Source: JBNKFQ01 sp050289385
GTDB lineage: Bacteria > Pseudomonadota > Gammaproteobacteria > Pseudomonadales > Porticoccaceae
Length of the DNA: 51,934 nucleotides
Assembly: GCA_050289385.1 (NCBI GenBank)
Contig: JBNKFQ010000192.1
Location: 1 to 51,934 of the forward strand
Reading direction: 5' to 3'
Shown here: positions 7,932 through 16,949 of the stretch, piece after piece
Position numbering within the stretch: the first letter of the stretch is position 1
How the letters are laid out: each line of letters starts with the position of its first letter
The notes under the pieces: generated by a model
Seen by the model: the letters and a program-made list of their open reading frames with translations, nothing else
Told to the model about the DNA's origin: nothing
The model's database searches: none
Program-made: the position numbers and the translations under genes

Positions 7932-8264
7932 TCAGTTGTTGCCACGGCTGGCTTTTTCCTCATGACCCGAAGTGCCAAAGCGACGCTGCAACTCATTGAG
8001 TACGGATTCTGCATTTTCGCCCAGATGAGACAACATCACCAGAGAATGAAACCACAGATCTGCGGTTTCGCTGATGATAGCACGGTTATCGCCACTGGTA
8101 GATGCATCTTTGGCAGCGAGTACGGTTTCGACGGCTTCTTCACCAACCTTTTCGAGAATTTTGTTCAGCCCTTTGGCGTGCAGACTGGCCACATAGGAGG
8201 ATTCCGGGTCCGCATCGCGCCGTTCCTCAAGAATCGCGGTCAGTTGCGACAGTATATCGTTCAT
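7932..8264 (-). CDS. hisE: Phosphoribosyl-ATP pyrophosphatase
   Basis: A 110-residue cytosolic enzyme of histidine biosynthesis that removes pyrophosphate from phosphoribosyl-ATP (second step). The all-alpha MazG-like fold motif is clear in KVGEEAVETVLAA and in ETADLWFHSLVML, whose acidic residues bind magnesium. Length matches stand-alone HisE proteins. It lies 10 bases after hisI, so the two consecutive steps are co-expressed from separate genes rather than from a fused hisIE as in E. coli. Confidence 0.96.
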   Translation of the reverse strand: MNDILSQLTAILEERRDADPESSYVASLHAKGLNKILEKVGEEAVETVLAAKDASTSGDNRAIISETADLWFHSLVMLSHLGENAESVLNELQRRFGTSGHEEKASRGNN

Positions 8265-8274
8265 TGACAGGCGC

Positions 8275-8709
8275 TCACTTGTATATGTCTTCAGGGTCTT
8301 TAAGTACAGGGTCTGTACTTACCCATTCGCCATCCTTCAGAACCCGGTAGAAGCACGATTGGCGACCGGTATGGCAGGCGATACCGCCAATTTGTGCAAC
8401 TTGCAGCACAATTACGTCGGCGTCGCAATCGAGGCGAATTTCCCGCACCTGCTGCACATGACCCGATTTCTCGCCCTTGCGCCACAGTCTGTCACGCGAA
8501 CGCGACCAGTACACGGCGCGGCTCTCTCTGGCTGTCAGTGCCAGTGCTTCGCGGTTCATCCAGGCCACCATAAGCACGAGGCCAGTCTCTGCATCTTGTG
8601 CAATGGCCGGTACCAGCCCCATTTCGTTCCAGGCGACCTGGTTGAGGAAGTCGTCAATGGCGGCGGCGCCGTTTGCAGGTGTTGGATCTTTTGCGGACAA
8701 GTCGGTCAT
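8275..8709 (-). CDS. hisI: Phosphoribosyl-AMP cyclohydrolase
   Basis: A 144-residue zinc enzyme that opens the adenine ring of phosphoribosyl-AMP (third step of histidine synthesis). Diagnostic motifs are in order: MVAWMNREAL, WSRSRDRLWRKGE followed by SGHVQ, DCDADVIVLQV with the metal-binding aspartates, and CHTGRQSCF with the zinc cysteines. Compared with the shortest family members it has about 20 extra N-terminal residues. It is the first of the hisI-hisE-tatABC run and lies 265 bases after the lhr stop, with a nested palindrome in between. Confidence 0.96.
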   Translation of the reverse strand: MTDLSAKDPTPANGAAAIDDFLNQVAWNEMGLVPAIAQDAETGLVLMVAWMNREALALTARESRAVYWSRSRDRLWRKGEKSGHVQQVREIRLDCDADVIVLQVAQIGGIACHTGRQSCFYRVLKDGEWVSTDPVLKDPEDIYK

Positions 8710-8825
8710 AGAAGCTTTGTATTATATGGCTGGAGGCGGATTATCGCACTGTATGGCCGGGAATTCATCTTCTTTAATGTTCGAGGGGAGGGTGAGTGAG
8801 CGCAGATCGGACTTCGATATCGAGA

Positions 8826-8931
8826 CATCAACCGGACCGCGGTTTTCAAGACACGCCGTAAACCCGTCAATGGGGGCTCGCATGCAGCATCCATGCTGCA
8901 TACGGTCTTGAAAACCGCGGTCCGGTCGATG
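8826..8931. repeat. Nested palindrome (27-bp arms around a 9-bp hairpin)
   Basis: Arms at 8826-8852 and 8905-8931 are inverted copies with one mismatch over 27 bases; the shared core is CCGGACCGCGGTTTTCAAG. The 52-base interior holds a second perfect palindrome, ATGCAGCAT (8882-8890) and ATGCTGCAT (8893-8901), separated by CC. It sits 43 bases past the lhr stop and ahead of hisI. It could be a dispersed palindromic element or a large transcription barrier; no U tract is attached. Confidence 0.85.
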
Positions 8932-8973
8932 CCTCTGGCCCGGTGCCGGATTTATGGGGCAGTGCCATTTTTG

Positions 8974-11900
8974 TTAATAGCGCTTCTGTAACGTCACCTG
9001 GCGATGATCGACCAATACATCAAAGTGGAGTTTAAGCGTATTGAGGTAAGGGCTACGCGTAGCCGACTCGCCATTGATGGTTTCGATCTCGATACGTTTT
9101 TCTGCCCGGTGGCGCCGGTACAGGCGGTCGCGAAACAGGCCAAAACACTCGTTTAACCGGGGATCGTCCGGCTCAATGAATATCTGCAATGACTTGCCCT
9201 TGCGCTCCGAAATCAACACCAGCCCGGAACCGCAGTACACCAGTTGGGTACTGGACAGTCGCCTGGGTAGCGATGCCTTGACAATATCCACTGGCAGACC
9301 ACACAGGGAAGCGGGGTCGGTAGCATTGAGCCAGTAGATGCGCTTTTCCGGCAGGGGCTGTTGCAAGCGCCGAAAGGCGTCGTGTGAGATAAACTGTGGC
9401 CCTGGTATATCCAGAAAAAACTGACCTGAAAGTACCTCTCCCGACAGTTCCATCAGACGCAAGGCGCGAAATATGTCACGCCACACAAAGGCTTCACCCT
9501 CGCGATGCAGCAAGCTGCGGAACACCACGCCGTAACGGTCAAGCAGCACTCTCGCCTTGTCTCTGGTGCGATCTGCCACTGTTAGCAGATCACCTTCATT
9601 CTTTTCACTGTCTTCTCCCGCACGGATGGCGTACCAGTGTCCGGCGTAGGGCAGGGAGGCGTGACGGCGTGCGTATTGGCTGCGACCGGGCCGGGTGCGA
9701 CGGCTGTAGCGGGCACCCTGACTATTGCTGATCTGTACGGCTTTAAAGTGGTGCTGCAAACCCCGACGAACGCTGGCAAATGTATCGTTACTGATCTGGC
9801 CCTGCCAGACCAGACGCCAGAGGCTGTCGGACAGCTCGTCGCCAGAGGGGCTGGGCCTGCCCGCTTCTGTCAGATGATCAAGTAATTGGGCGAAATCACG
9901 ACCACTTCCAGAGGTTTGCAACGCGGCCAGTACCTTTGTATCAACGGAGTTTGTGTTCGGGGTCTGTTCGTCGGACGGCACATTGTCATCTTTATCGGTG
10001 GGCAGCAGGTCCAGCTCATCGCCAAACCAGAACGCAAGTTTTTGCTTTTCGCCCCCTTGCCACAACAGCTCACCTTCCTGCATCAGGCTATCCAGCCAGG
10101 AGGGATCGTAGTCAGGTATTCTGGCAGGCAAGATCTGCTGTTCCCACAGGTCGGCGGCGGCGCTGTAACCGCGCAGTGTGTCCAGAGCGCGATAAACGCC
10201 GTCAACGCTTTTGTCACAATCGGCCAGCCTCTGGCGGTCGGCAACAAACAGAGGCAGTTTGGTGTGGGGCAAGGGAGCGAATGACGGCACCGCGTCAGCG
10301 CGTTGCAGTCGCAACAGAGTCTCAAAATTTGCTGCGTCGCAAATCTGCTGCCGATCCGTTTCGGCGGTGAGCTCCCCGTTGATCAGTGTCTGGTTTTCGA
10401 TCAGATCGTCCAGTGCGGCAGTCAGAAAAGGCAGAGGTAACGCCAGTGCACGGGAGATATCCTCGACAGACAAGGGGCCGTAAAAACCGAGCCACTCCGC
10501 CAACAAGGTGGTGAGCAACCATTGCCGCTCGGTTTCATCAACAGCCTCTGAGTCCGGGAGGATTGACGACAGGGGAATATCTTGCTCGTCAGCGAGGTCA
10601 CGCAATACCAGGGCAAAGGGTGTTGGGCTGTCCGGTGCTTGTTTTTCGTTTTGATGCAGAGCCGCCAGTAACCGGGGAGCCTGTTCCAGAGCAATGATGC
10701 CTTCTGTCTGGTGGTGATCCGCACGAATTTGCAAGCGCCCCAGTTTTTGGGCCAGTTCCGTATTGATCTGTTCGATCAGTGCTTCTGCCTCGTCTCCGGC
10801 ATCACGTTCTGTTGCCTGTAACAGGGATTGCCATTCGGGGAGCGGCAAAATTACCCGTTCTTTTACCCAATCCAGCAATTCCCGCGCGGTTGCCGGTGCA
10901 TAACCCGGCCACAGCCGTTGACGTTTGCTGAGGAAGCTCCGCAAGACTTCTTGCCCGATTGTTGGCCGCAAGTGTGGCGAGTAAATCAATTCTCCAAGCA
11001 AGTCGCCGTGCAGGCGCGAGCGTGCATCCGCCGGCGTGCGGTCCTCCATGTACATATATTGATTGATCTGACCCCAGGCAACGGAGCGGGCGAAGGGGCT
11101 GGGAGTCGAGCTGAAGGTTTCGCTCCAGTTGATCTGCCCCTCTGCCAGTTCCGCCAGACAGCGGTGGACACTGTTCAGGTCGAATTCGTCCTGCAGGCAA
11201 CTGCGCCAGCTTTCCAGTAGTATGGGGAAGTCGCCAAAATCATTGACAGCCGCGTGCAGCTTCTGCGATTGCAGGCGGCTCATCCACAGCGGCAAGCGCT
11301 GGTTAAATTTGTTTTTGCCCAACAACAGCGCCCGACCGGCACACTCGCGAAAACGCGCGGCGAAAAACCCGGACCCCTCCAGTTTCTGTTTCAACAGCGT
11401 ATCTATATTGGCACTGGTTACCAGCGCCAATATAGATGCGCCTTTGGCTTCTTGCGGCAGTTGCACCACGATACAGTCGTTGTCGGCGTAAAAGCGGGCG
11501 CCGGCGCCGACCTTTTGTTCCCATGCCTGTTCCAGTGCCAGCGCAAGGGGGCGGTTTACGCGGCCACCCCAGCGGGTATGGAGTACAAGTTGATAGCCGG
11601 TATGACCGCCGGGGCCGCTGTTGATGTGCTCGATTACAAGGTGGCGGTGGTGTGGCAGGGCAACGCCCGTGTGTTCGCGTTGCTGTTTGAGATAGGTGAG
11701 CATTTCCCGAGCGGCCGCCGGGTCCAGCGAATTATCTTGTTGCCACAACGCCATCAATTCCTGCTCTTGCCCGGAGCTGCCCGATTGCAGATATGTTTCG
11801 GCCTGAGCCAGCACATCGCCGATCAGAGCGGAAAAATGGAAATCGCGGTTACCGTGTTCGGCTTTCCAAAAGGGCGGGGCGCTGTTTTTGGGATTGCCGG

Positions 11901-13617
11901 GTGTTACAAAAACGTCGTTGTGGGTGATGCGTTCCACTTTCCAGTGCTGCGTACCCAGGGAAAATATCTGGCCAACTGCTGCCTCCCACACAAACTCCTC
12001 ATCCAGTTCGCCAATCAGCGCGCTGGAATTTGCGTCGCGCAATTGATAGTAACCACGATTCGGAATGGTGCCGCCAGACATATAGAGTGCCATCACAGCG
12101 CCTTTGGTGGCGGTAACCGTGTTGTCGAGGCCATCCCGGGACAGGCGGGGTTTGAGTTCGCGAATGCGAGAGTCAGCGTAGCGGCCCGACAGCATGTCGA
12201 TCACCAGATCAAAATGGCGGCGCGACAGTTCGTGGAAGCTGTAGCTGCAACGCAGTTCGTTATAGAGTTGATCCAGCTCCCATATCTGGTCCGCGCATAT
12301 GGAAATAATCACTTGTGCCAGCACATCCAGCGGGCAGCGAACGGGCGTGATCTCCTCTATGTTTTGCGCCTCTACCGCGCGCGACAGGGCTGCGGCTTCG
12401 AGAAAGTCCTGGGGATAGGTGGGGAACAGCTGGCTGTAACTGGTCTGGCCAACGCCGTGTCCGGCTCGGCCCACTCTTTGCACCGCCGCGGAGATGGCTG
12501 GCGGCGATTGAATCAGCACCACTTCGTCGAGAGCCCCGATATCGATACCCAGCTCCAGCGAACTGGTGGCAACAATAGCCTTGAGTTCACCCTCCTTGAG
12601 CTTTTGCTCCACTTCGCGACGAATTTCCCGCGACAGTGAACCGTGGTGCGAATACGCCACCCGATCGCCAGCGGCATTGTTGATTTTAAACGTTATTTTT
12701 TCGCACAGACGGCGCGAGTTGGTGAACAGCAAGGTAGAGCGATTGTTGGCAATGATTTCGCCAAACCGTTCTATCAGCGGGTGCCAGAAGTCCTCTTTTT
12801 CCGCCGGGCTGCTTTTGTCATCGGGCTGAACGCTTTTTTCCGGTTGTCGATCGAGGGCAGATACGACATCGACGGTGTATTTTTTGTTGTTGGTTGCCCG
12901 AATCAGTTGCACTTCGCGAGGCAGGTATTGCACATCGTGGGGCGAACCCTTGTCCCGAAGCTGGTATCCGCCGACAAATTGACCGACCACGGACAGGGGG
13001 CGAACGGTTGCCGACAGGGCAATGCGCTGAAACTCGCCGCACAGTGCAGGCAATCGTTCCACGGCACTGATCAGGTGTGCACCTCGTTTGCTGCCCAGTA
13101 CCGCGTGCACTTCGTCGAGAATAACCGTTGTAATGGATTGCAGCAGATTGCGACCGTTGCAACTGGTGAGCAGCAAATTGAGGCTTTCGGGGGTGGTGAT
13201 CAGAATTTCCGGCGGTTTGCGCAGCATCTGCCGGCGTTCGCTCTGGTCGGTATCGCCGCTGCGAGTTTGCACGCGAATCGTCGGCAAGGGTTCGTCATGG
13301 GTCTGGTAGAGTTCACGCAGTTGTGCGAGGGGGGTGAGCAAGTTGCGCTGAATATCGTGGTTAAGTGCTTTTAGCGGCGAGATATACAGTATACGAGTTT
13401 TGCCGCAGAGTTCGGGGTTGGCGATAAGATGGTCGATGGCGCAAAGAAAAGCCGCCAGGGTTTTGCCGCTGCCGGTGGGCGCCGTAAGCGCTACGTGTTC
13501 ACCCGCTTGAATTTTCGGCCACGCCTGACACTGGATATCGGTGGGTACACCGACCTCCCGGGTAAACCATTGTTGTACCAGTGGCTGAAATCCATGTAAT
13601 GGTGACGGTGTTGTCAT
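8974..13617 (-). CDS. lhr: Large Lhr-type ATP-dependent DNA helicase
   Basis: A 1547-residue superfamily 2 helicase of the full-length Lhr class, a 3'-to-5' translocase linked to DNA repair. Walker A is APTGSGKT (residues 46-53) and Walker B is DEVH (168-171). A SALSATVRP-type motif III follows, and the helicase C domain shows SSLELGIDIG and QRVGRAGHG. The winged-helix and Lhr-core region comes next, then a long C-terminal extension of several hundred residues as in bacterial Lhr. The ATG at 13617 gives MTTPSPLHGF and leaves 64 bases to ubiB; an upstream in-frame start would run into ubiB. It lies between ubiB and hisI, genes that are adjacent in pseudomonads, so it looks inserted into that string. 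Confidence 0.93.
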   Translation of the reverse strand: MTTPSPLHGFQPLVQQWFTREVGVPTDIQCQAWPKIQAGEHVALTAPTGSGKTLAAFLCAIDHLIANPELCGKTRILYISPLKALNHDIQRNLLTPLAQLRELYQTHDEPLPTIRVQTRSGDTDQSERRQMLRKPPEILITTPESLNLLLTSCNGRNLLQSITTVILDEVHAVLGSKRGAHLISAVERLPALCGEFQRIALSATVRPLSVVGQFVGGYQLRDKGSPHDVQYLPREVQLIRATNNKKYTVDVVSALDRQPEKSVQPDDKSSPAEKEDFWHPLIERFGEIIANNRSTLLFTNSRRLCEKITFKINNAAGDRVAYSHHGSLSREIRREVEQKLKEGELKAIVATSSLELGIDIGALDEVVLIQSPPAISAAVQRVGRAGHGVGQTSYSQLFPTYPQDFLEAAALSRAVEAQNIEEITPVRCPLDVLAQVIISICADQIWELDQLYNELRCSYSFHELSRRHFDLVIDMLSGRYADSRIRELKPRLSRDGLDNTVTATKGAVMALYMSGGTIPNRGYYQLRDANSSALIGELDEEFVWEAAVGQIFSLGTQHWKVERITHNDVFVTPGNPKNSAPPFWKAEHGNRDFHFSALIGDVLAQAETYLQSGSSGQEQELMALWQQDNSLDPAAAREMLTYLKQQREHTGVALPHHRHLVIEHINSGPGGHTGYQLVLHTRWGGRVNRPLALALEQAWEQKVGAGARFYADNDCIVVQLPQEAKGASILALVTSANIDTLLKQKLEGSGFFAARFRECAGRALLLGKNKFNQRLPLWMSRLQSQKLHAAVNDFGDFPILLESWRSCLQDEFDLNSVHRCLAELAEGQINWSETFSSTPSPFARSVAWGQINQYMYMEDRTPADARSRLHGDLLGELIYSPHLRPTIGQEVLRSFLSKRQRLWPGYAPATARELLDWVKERVILPLPEWQSLLQATERDAGDEAEALIEQINTELAQKLGRLQIRADHHQTEGIIALEQAPRLLAALHQNEKQAPDSPTPFALVLRDLADEQDIPLSSILPDSEAVDETERQWLLTTLLAEWLGFYGPLSVEDISRALALPLPFLTAALDDLIENQTLINGELTAETDRQQICDAANFETLLRLQRADAVPSFAPLPHTKLPLFVADRQRLADCDKSVDGVYRALDTLRGYSAAADLWEQQILPARIPDYDPSWLDSLMQEGELLWQGGEKQKLAFWFGDELDLLPTDKDDNVPSDEQTPNTNSVDTKVLAALQTSGSGRDFAQLLDHLTEAGRPSPSGDELSDSLWRLVWQGQISNDTFASVRRGLQHHFKAVQISNSQGARYSRRTRPGRSQYARRHASLPYAGHWYAIRAGEDSEKNEGDLLTVADRTRDKARVLLDRYGVVFRSLLHREGEAFVWRDIFRALRLMELSGEVLSGQFFLDIPGPQFISHDAFRRLQQPLPEKRIYWLNATDPASLCGLPVDIVKASLPRRLSSTQLVYCGSGLVLISERKGKSLQIFIEPDDPRLNECFGLFRDRLYRRHRAEKRIEIETINGESATRSPYLNTLKLHFDVLVDHRQVTLQKRY

Positions 13618-13681
13618 GCAAGCGGTTTTACAACGTTTTTGAGTGGAATGCCAGAACAGGTGGATACACTTTTGAGTGTCA

Positions 13682-15283
13682 TCACCGCGCAATCAGCAAT
13701 AGTGCTCCCAATGCCGCCAGAATGGCTCCTGTTGCCGGTGACAATACAAATGTTTCAGTCCAGTATGGAACCGTCAGGCCCAGTCCTGTACCAGCGAGTG
13801 CGGCACCGGCAAGTTTTAGTGGATGCCGGTTTTTATGAACGGGTTTGCCCTGCGCGGATAATAATTTTTCCAGCCGTTCGGTCTGCTGCAATGAGCGGTA
13901 AACCATTTGCGGAATGTGGGGGAACTGTTCCAGCCACTCCGGGCCATGACGTTTGAGCTTTTCCAATATGGTGGTCGGGTGTATGCGATTTTTCAACCAG
14001 CGCTCCAGGAAGGGATAGGCGGTTGCCCACAAGTCCAGTTGCGGGTAGAGCTGGCGACCCAGACCCTCGATATTCAGCAGGGTTTTTTCCAGTAGTACCA
14101 GCGAGGGTTGTACTTCCATATCAAAACGGCGCGCCGTGCGAAACAGGTTGACCAGCACCTGACCGAACGAAATTTCATGCAAGGGACGTTCAAAAATTGG
14201 CTCGCAAACAGTGCGAATGGCGGCGGTAAAATCATTTACCGGCGTGCCTTTTGGCACCCACCCGGACAGTACATGCAACTCTGCCACTTGACGGTAGTCG
14301 CGACAGAAAATGGCCAGCAGGTTCCGCGCCAGATAGTACTGATCTTCATCGGTCAAAGTTCCCATAATGGCGCAGTCCACCGCCAGATATTTGGGTTGAG
14401 CGGGGTTGGTGGCGTCGACAAAAATATTGCCAGGGTGCATGTCAGCGTGGAAAAAATTGTGGTCGAACACCTGGGTAAAAAAGATTTCGACTCCGCGTTC
14501 CGCCAATACTTTAAAGTCCGTATTTTGCCGGGAAAGTGCCTCCACATCGGTTACCGGCGTTGCATAAATGCGCTCCGTTACCATCACCTGTTCATTGGTA
14601 TATTCCCAGTACACTTCCGGTACATACAGCAATGGTGATTGTTCGAAGTTGCGTCGCAGTGCAGACGTGTTGGCAGCTTCCCTCTGCAGATTTAACTCAT
14701 CCAGAATGGTGGTGCGGTAATTGCGGACGATTTCTACCGGGCGCAGGCGGCGCCCATCGGCTGTTTTATTCACCAGGTGAGCCAGTGACAAAAGCAGCGA
14801 GATATCTTGTTCAATAATTTTTTCGATATGCGGTCGAATCGCTTTTACCACCACTTCGCGCCCGTCTTTCAGGGTGGCGGCGTGTACCTGCGCTACGGAT
14901 GCGGAAGCCAGCGGTTCCCGATCAAATTGCAAAAAAAGATCGTCGATATTGCCGTTTAGTGCCTGTTCCACAATGCCGATAAACTGGTCGGAATTGAACG
15001 GGGGAACGTTATCCTGCAATTTATCCAGTTCGGCAACGATATCCGCTGGTAGCAGATCGGGACGAGTAGAAAGCAGTTGCCCGAACTTTACAAATACCGG
15101 GCCGAGTTCTTCCAGTGCCTTGCGCAAGCGTTCCCCGCGAGGCGTTTTCGGTGTTGGCAACAAGCGAGCCGGTTTTACCAGCAGTGCCAGTATGCCTGGC
15201 AATTTTCGGTCGTGAAAAAATGTATCCAGCCGGTAGTGGTGGAAGATTTTGAGGATTTTTGCGAGTCGGGAGATGCGTTGCAC
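13682..15283 (-). CDS. ubiB: Ubiquinone biosynthesis accessory ATPase/kinase-like UbiB
   Basis: A 533-residue ABC1/ADCK-type atypical kinase needed for aerobic ubiquinone synthesis. The KFGQLLSTRPDLLP segment is the family KxGQ motif that blocks protein-kinase activity. ASVAQVH stands in place of the usual glycine loop, FFHADMHPGNIFVD carries the catalytic aspartate, and AVDCAIMG the metal-binding one. Two C-terminal hydrophobic segments anchor it in the membrane. The GTG at 15283 is chosen because it follows an AAGGA site and gives exactly the family length; the reading frame stays open 60 codons further upstream, but that stretch is repeat DNA. It follows ubiJ, separated by a heptamer-repeat element. 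Confidence 0.94.
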   Translation of the reverse strand: MQRISRLAKILKIFHHYRLDTFFHDRKLPGILALLVKPARLLPTPKTPRGERLRKALEELGPVFVKFGQLLSTRPDLLPADIVAELDKLQDNVPPFNSDQFIGIVEQALNGNIDDLFLQFDREPLASASVAQVHAATLKDGREVVVKAIRPHIEKIIEQDISLLLSLAHLVNKTADGRRLRPVEIVRNYRTTILDELNLQREAANTSALRRNFEQSPLLYVPEVYWEYTNEQVMVTERIYATPVTDVEALSRQNTDFKVLAERGVEIFFTQVFDHNFFHADMHPGNIFVDATNPAQPKYLAVDCAIMGTLTDEDQYYLARNLLAIFCRDYRQVAELHVLSGWVPKGTPVNDFTAAIRTVCEPIFERPLHEISFGQVLVNLFRTARRFDMEVQPSLVLLEKTLLNIEGLGRQLYPQLDLWATAYPFLERWLKNRIHPTTILEKLKRHGPEWLEQFPHIPQMVYRSLQQTERLEKLLSAQGKPVHKNRHPLKLAGAALAGTGLGLTVPYWTETFVLSPATGAILAALGALLLIAR

Positions 15284-15303
15284 GATCAATCCTTGCAGAG
15301 GGG

Positions 15304-15475
15304 TTCGACGTTCGACGTTAGACGTTCGATGACAGGGACTCGCGCCATCGCTTCGCTTGGCTTGGACAGAGACAAACCGGATAGTTGATTTGGATGCCGC
15401 AGCATTCGGAGTTCGATGTTCGATACCCAACCGCCCCCTGTTTTTACGTCGAACATCGAACATCGAACGTCGAAC
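15304..15475. repeat. Composite heptamer element, copy A
   Basis: Four TTCGACG-type heptamers (15304-15331) face four CGTCGAA-type heptamers in inverse orientation (15447-15474). A further pair of TTCGATG units is at 15412-15425. Between them lies a core (15337-15370) containing GCCATCGCTTCGCTTGGCTT that recurs in copy B at 20066-20100. It occupies most of the ubiJ-ubiB gap. Confidence 0.85.
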
Positions 15476-15501
15476 AAAACTTCCCCGTCAAGCACCATTG
15501 G

Positions 15502-16128
15502 TTAACTCCCCTCAACAGCGTGTTTAATGCGATTCACACGCGCCGCCAGGCGGTCGACATCGGTAGCCAGGTGGCGTACTTGCGCGGTGAATTGCTCCAC
15601 TTCCGGTCTGGACGGCGTAAGCATGGCTTCGTCGCGTACAAAGTTAACGGCGACATCCGTTACCCGGCGGCGAGCATCCAGTTGCCAGCGGTAAGCGGAG
15701 CGCACGCCTTGCGCCAGCATATGCGCAGGTATATCTCCCACCAGGCCTGCCAGTGCCGCTTCCCAATCCACATCCAGATTGCCAAGGATGTTCTTCAGCT
15801 TTTGCAATACATCCAGGTTGCCGCGAACTTCGACGCCACTACCGGCTACCGCGCCCTGGTTTTCCCCCTTCAGGGCAAGGCCTGCCAGCGCGATTACGTT
15901 GCCTTTCAGACTGACATCCGCAGTTTCATCCCATTCGCTGTGCAGGCTGATTTTCTCACCGCGACAGGCAATAAACATCGACAATGGCGGGGCGGTAATT
16001 TCGACTGCCATCACCTTGCCATCCAGCTGTTGTAGGTGGATTCGGGTCGCCGGGTCATATTCCAGAGCGCGGTTGATCAGGGACTCAGCGCCAGAGAGTG
16101 CGGTAGTGTGTAATTCGGCTGGTATCAA
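15502..16128 (-). CDS. ubiJ: Ubiquinone biosynthesis accessory factor UbiJ
   Basis: A 208-residue protein with an N-terminal SCP2 lipid-binding domain (about residues 15-120) and a C-terminal helical, coiled-coil-like tail (EVEQFTAQVRHLATDVDRLA), as in UbiJ. UbiJ assembles with UbiK and helps the cytosolic Ubi enzyme complex handle hydrophobic intermediates. Its position between ubiE and ubiB is the conserved gammaproteobacterial order and strongly supports the call. The ubiE stop is 60 bases upstream. A heptamer-repeat element separates it from ubiB. Confidence 0.92.
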   Translation of the reverse strand: MIPAELHTTALSGAESLINRALEYDPATRIHLQQLDGKVMAVEITAPPLSMFIACRGEKISLHSEWDETADVSLKGNVIALAGLALKGENQGAVAGSGVEVRGNLDVLQKLKNILGNLDVDWEAALAGLVGDIPAHMLAQGVRSAYRWQLDARRRVTDVAVNFVRDEAMLTPSRPEVEQFTAQVRHLATDVDRLAARVNRIKHAVEGS

Positions 16129-16188
16129 AATCTGTTCCGTAAAAATATTTCAAACTGTCAGGTATTTTGTGTACTCACTTCCAACTTC

Positions 16189-16938
16189 CTACGCCTTAAA
16201 CCCCCGATGCAACGCCACCACTCCCCCGGTCATATTGTGGTATTCACAATTCACAAAACCGGCGTCTTTCATCATGTTTTTCAGAGTCTCCTGATCCGGG
16301 TGCATTCGAATCGACTCCGCCAGATAACGATAACTGTCAGCGTCTTTTGTTACCCAGTGGCCCATTTTGGGCAGTATGTTAAACGAGTAGAAGTCATAGG
16401 CTTTTTCCAGCAACTCGTTGCCAGGTTTGGAAAATTCCAGCACCAGCAGGCGGCCACCCGGTTTTAGCACGCGCAGCATGGAACGCAGCGCCAGATCCTT
16501 GTCGGTGACATTGCGCAAGCCGAAGGCGATGGTGATACAGTCAAAGGTGTTATCAGGGTAGGGCAGGTATTGGGCATCGGCTTGTGTAAACATGACGTTG
16601 CCGACCACGCCCCGATCCATTAACTTGTCACGACCCACTTTGAGCATGGAATCGTTGATGTCTGCCAGCACCACTTGCCCCTGTTTACCCACCAGACGTG
16701 AAAACTTGCTGGCCAGATCACCGGTGCCACCAGCGATATCGAGTATTCGGTGTCCGGGACGCGCTCCTGACAACTCAATGGTATAGCGCTTCCACAGGCG
16801 ATGAATGCCGCCTGACATAAGATCATTCATCAGGTCGTATTTGGCGGCGACGGAATGAAATACGTCTGCAACCCGGCCTGCTTTCTCTTCGACATTGACG
16901 GTTTCAAAACCGAAGTGTGTGGTTTTATCGCTATTCAT
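16189..16938 (-). CDS. ubiE: Ubiquinone/menaquinone C-methyltransferase UbiE
   Basis: A 249-residue class I SAM-dependent methyltransferase that adds the ring C-methyl group in ubiquinone (and menaquinone) synthesis. The UbiE signatures are present: YDLMNDLMSGGIHRLWKR near the N-terminus and RVLKPGGRLLVLEFSKP in the second half. SAM motif I is ILDIAGGTGDLA. The ATG at 16938 has an AGG site and gives the standard start MNSDKTTHFGFETV; a TTG at 16953 would add five residues and overlap the upstream gene. It begins the ubiE-ubiJ-ubiB set. Confidence 0.96.
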   Translation of the reverse strand: MNSDKTTHFGFETVNVEEKAGRVADVFHSVAAKYDLMNDLMSGGIHRLWKRYTIELSGARPGHRILDIAGGTGDLASKFSRLVGKQGQVVLADINDSMLKVGRDKLMDRGVVGNVMFTQADAQYLPYPDNTFDCITIAFGLRNVTDKDLALRSMLRVLKPGGRLLVLEFSKPGNELLEKAYDFYSFNILPKMGHWVTKDADSYRYLAESIRMHPDQETLKNMMKDAGFVNCEYHNMTGGVVALHRGFKA

Positions 16939-16949
16939 GACACTGCCTG

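Noticed and set aside
11254..12639. 461-codon open frame antisense to lhr
   Set aside because: The opposite strand encodes helicase motifs throughout; the antisense frame has no recognisable domain and is a codon-composition shadow of a GC-rich gene.
15284..15463. Longer UbiB start, 60 codons upstream
   Set aside because: The extra codons fall in heptamer repeat DNA and in a core shared with a non-coding gap elsewhere; the GTG at 15283 has a ribosome site and gives the family length.
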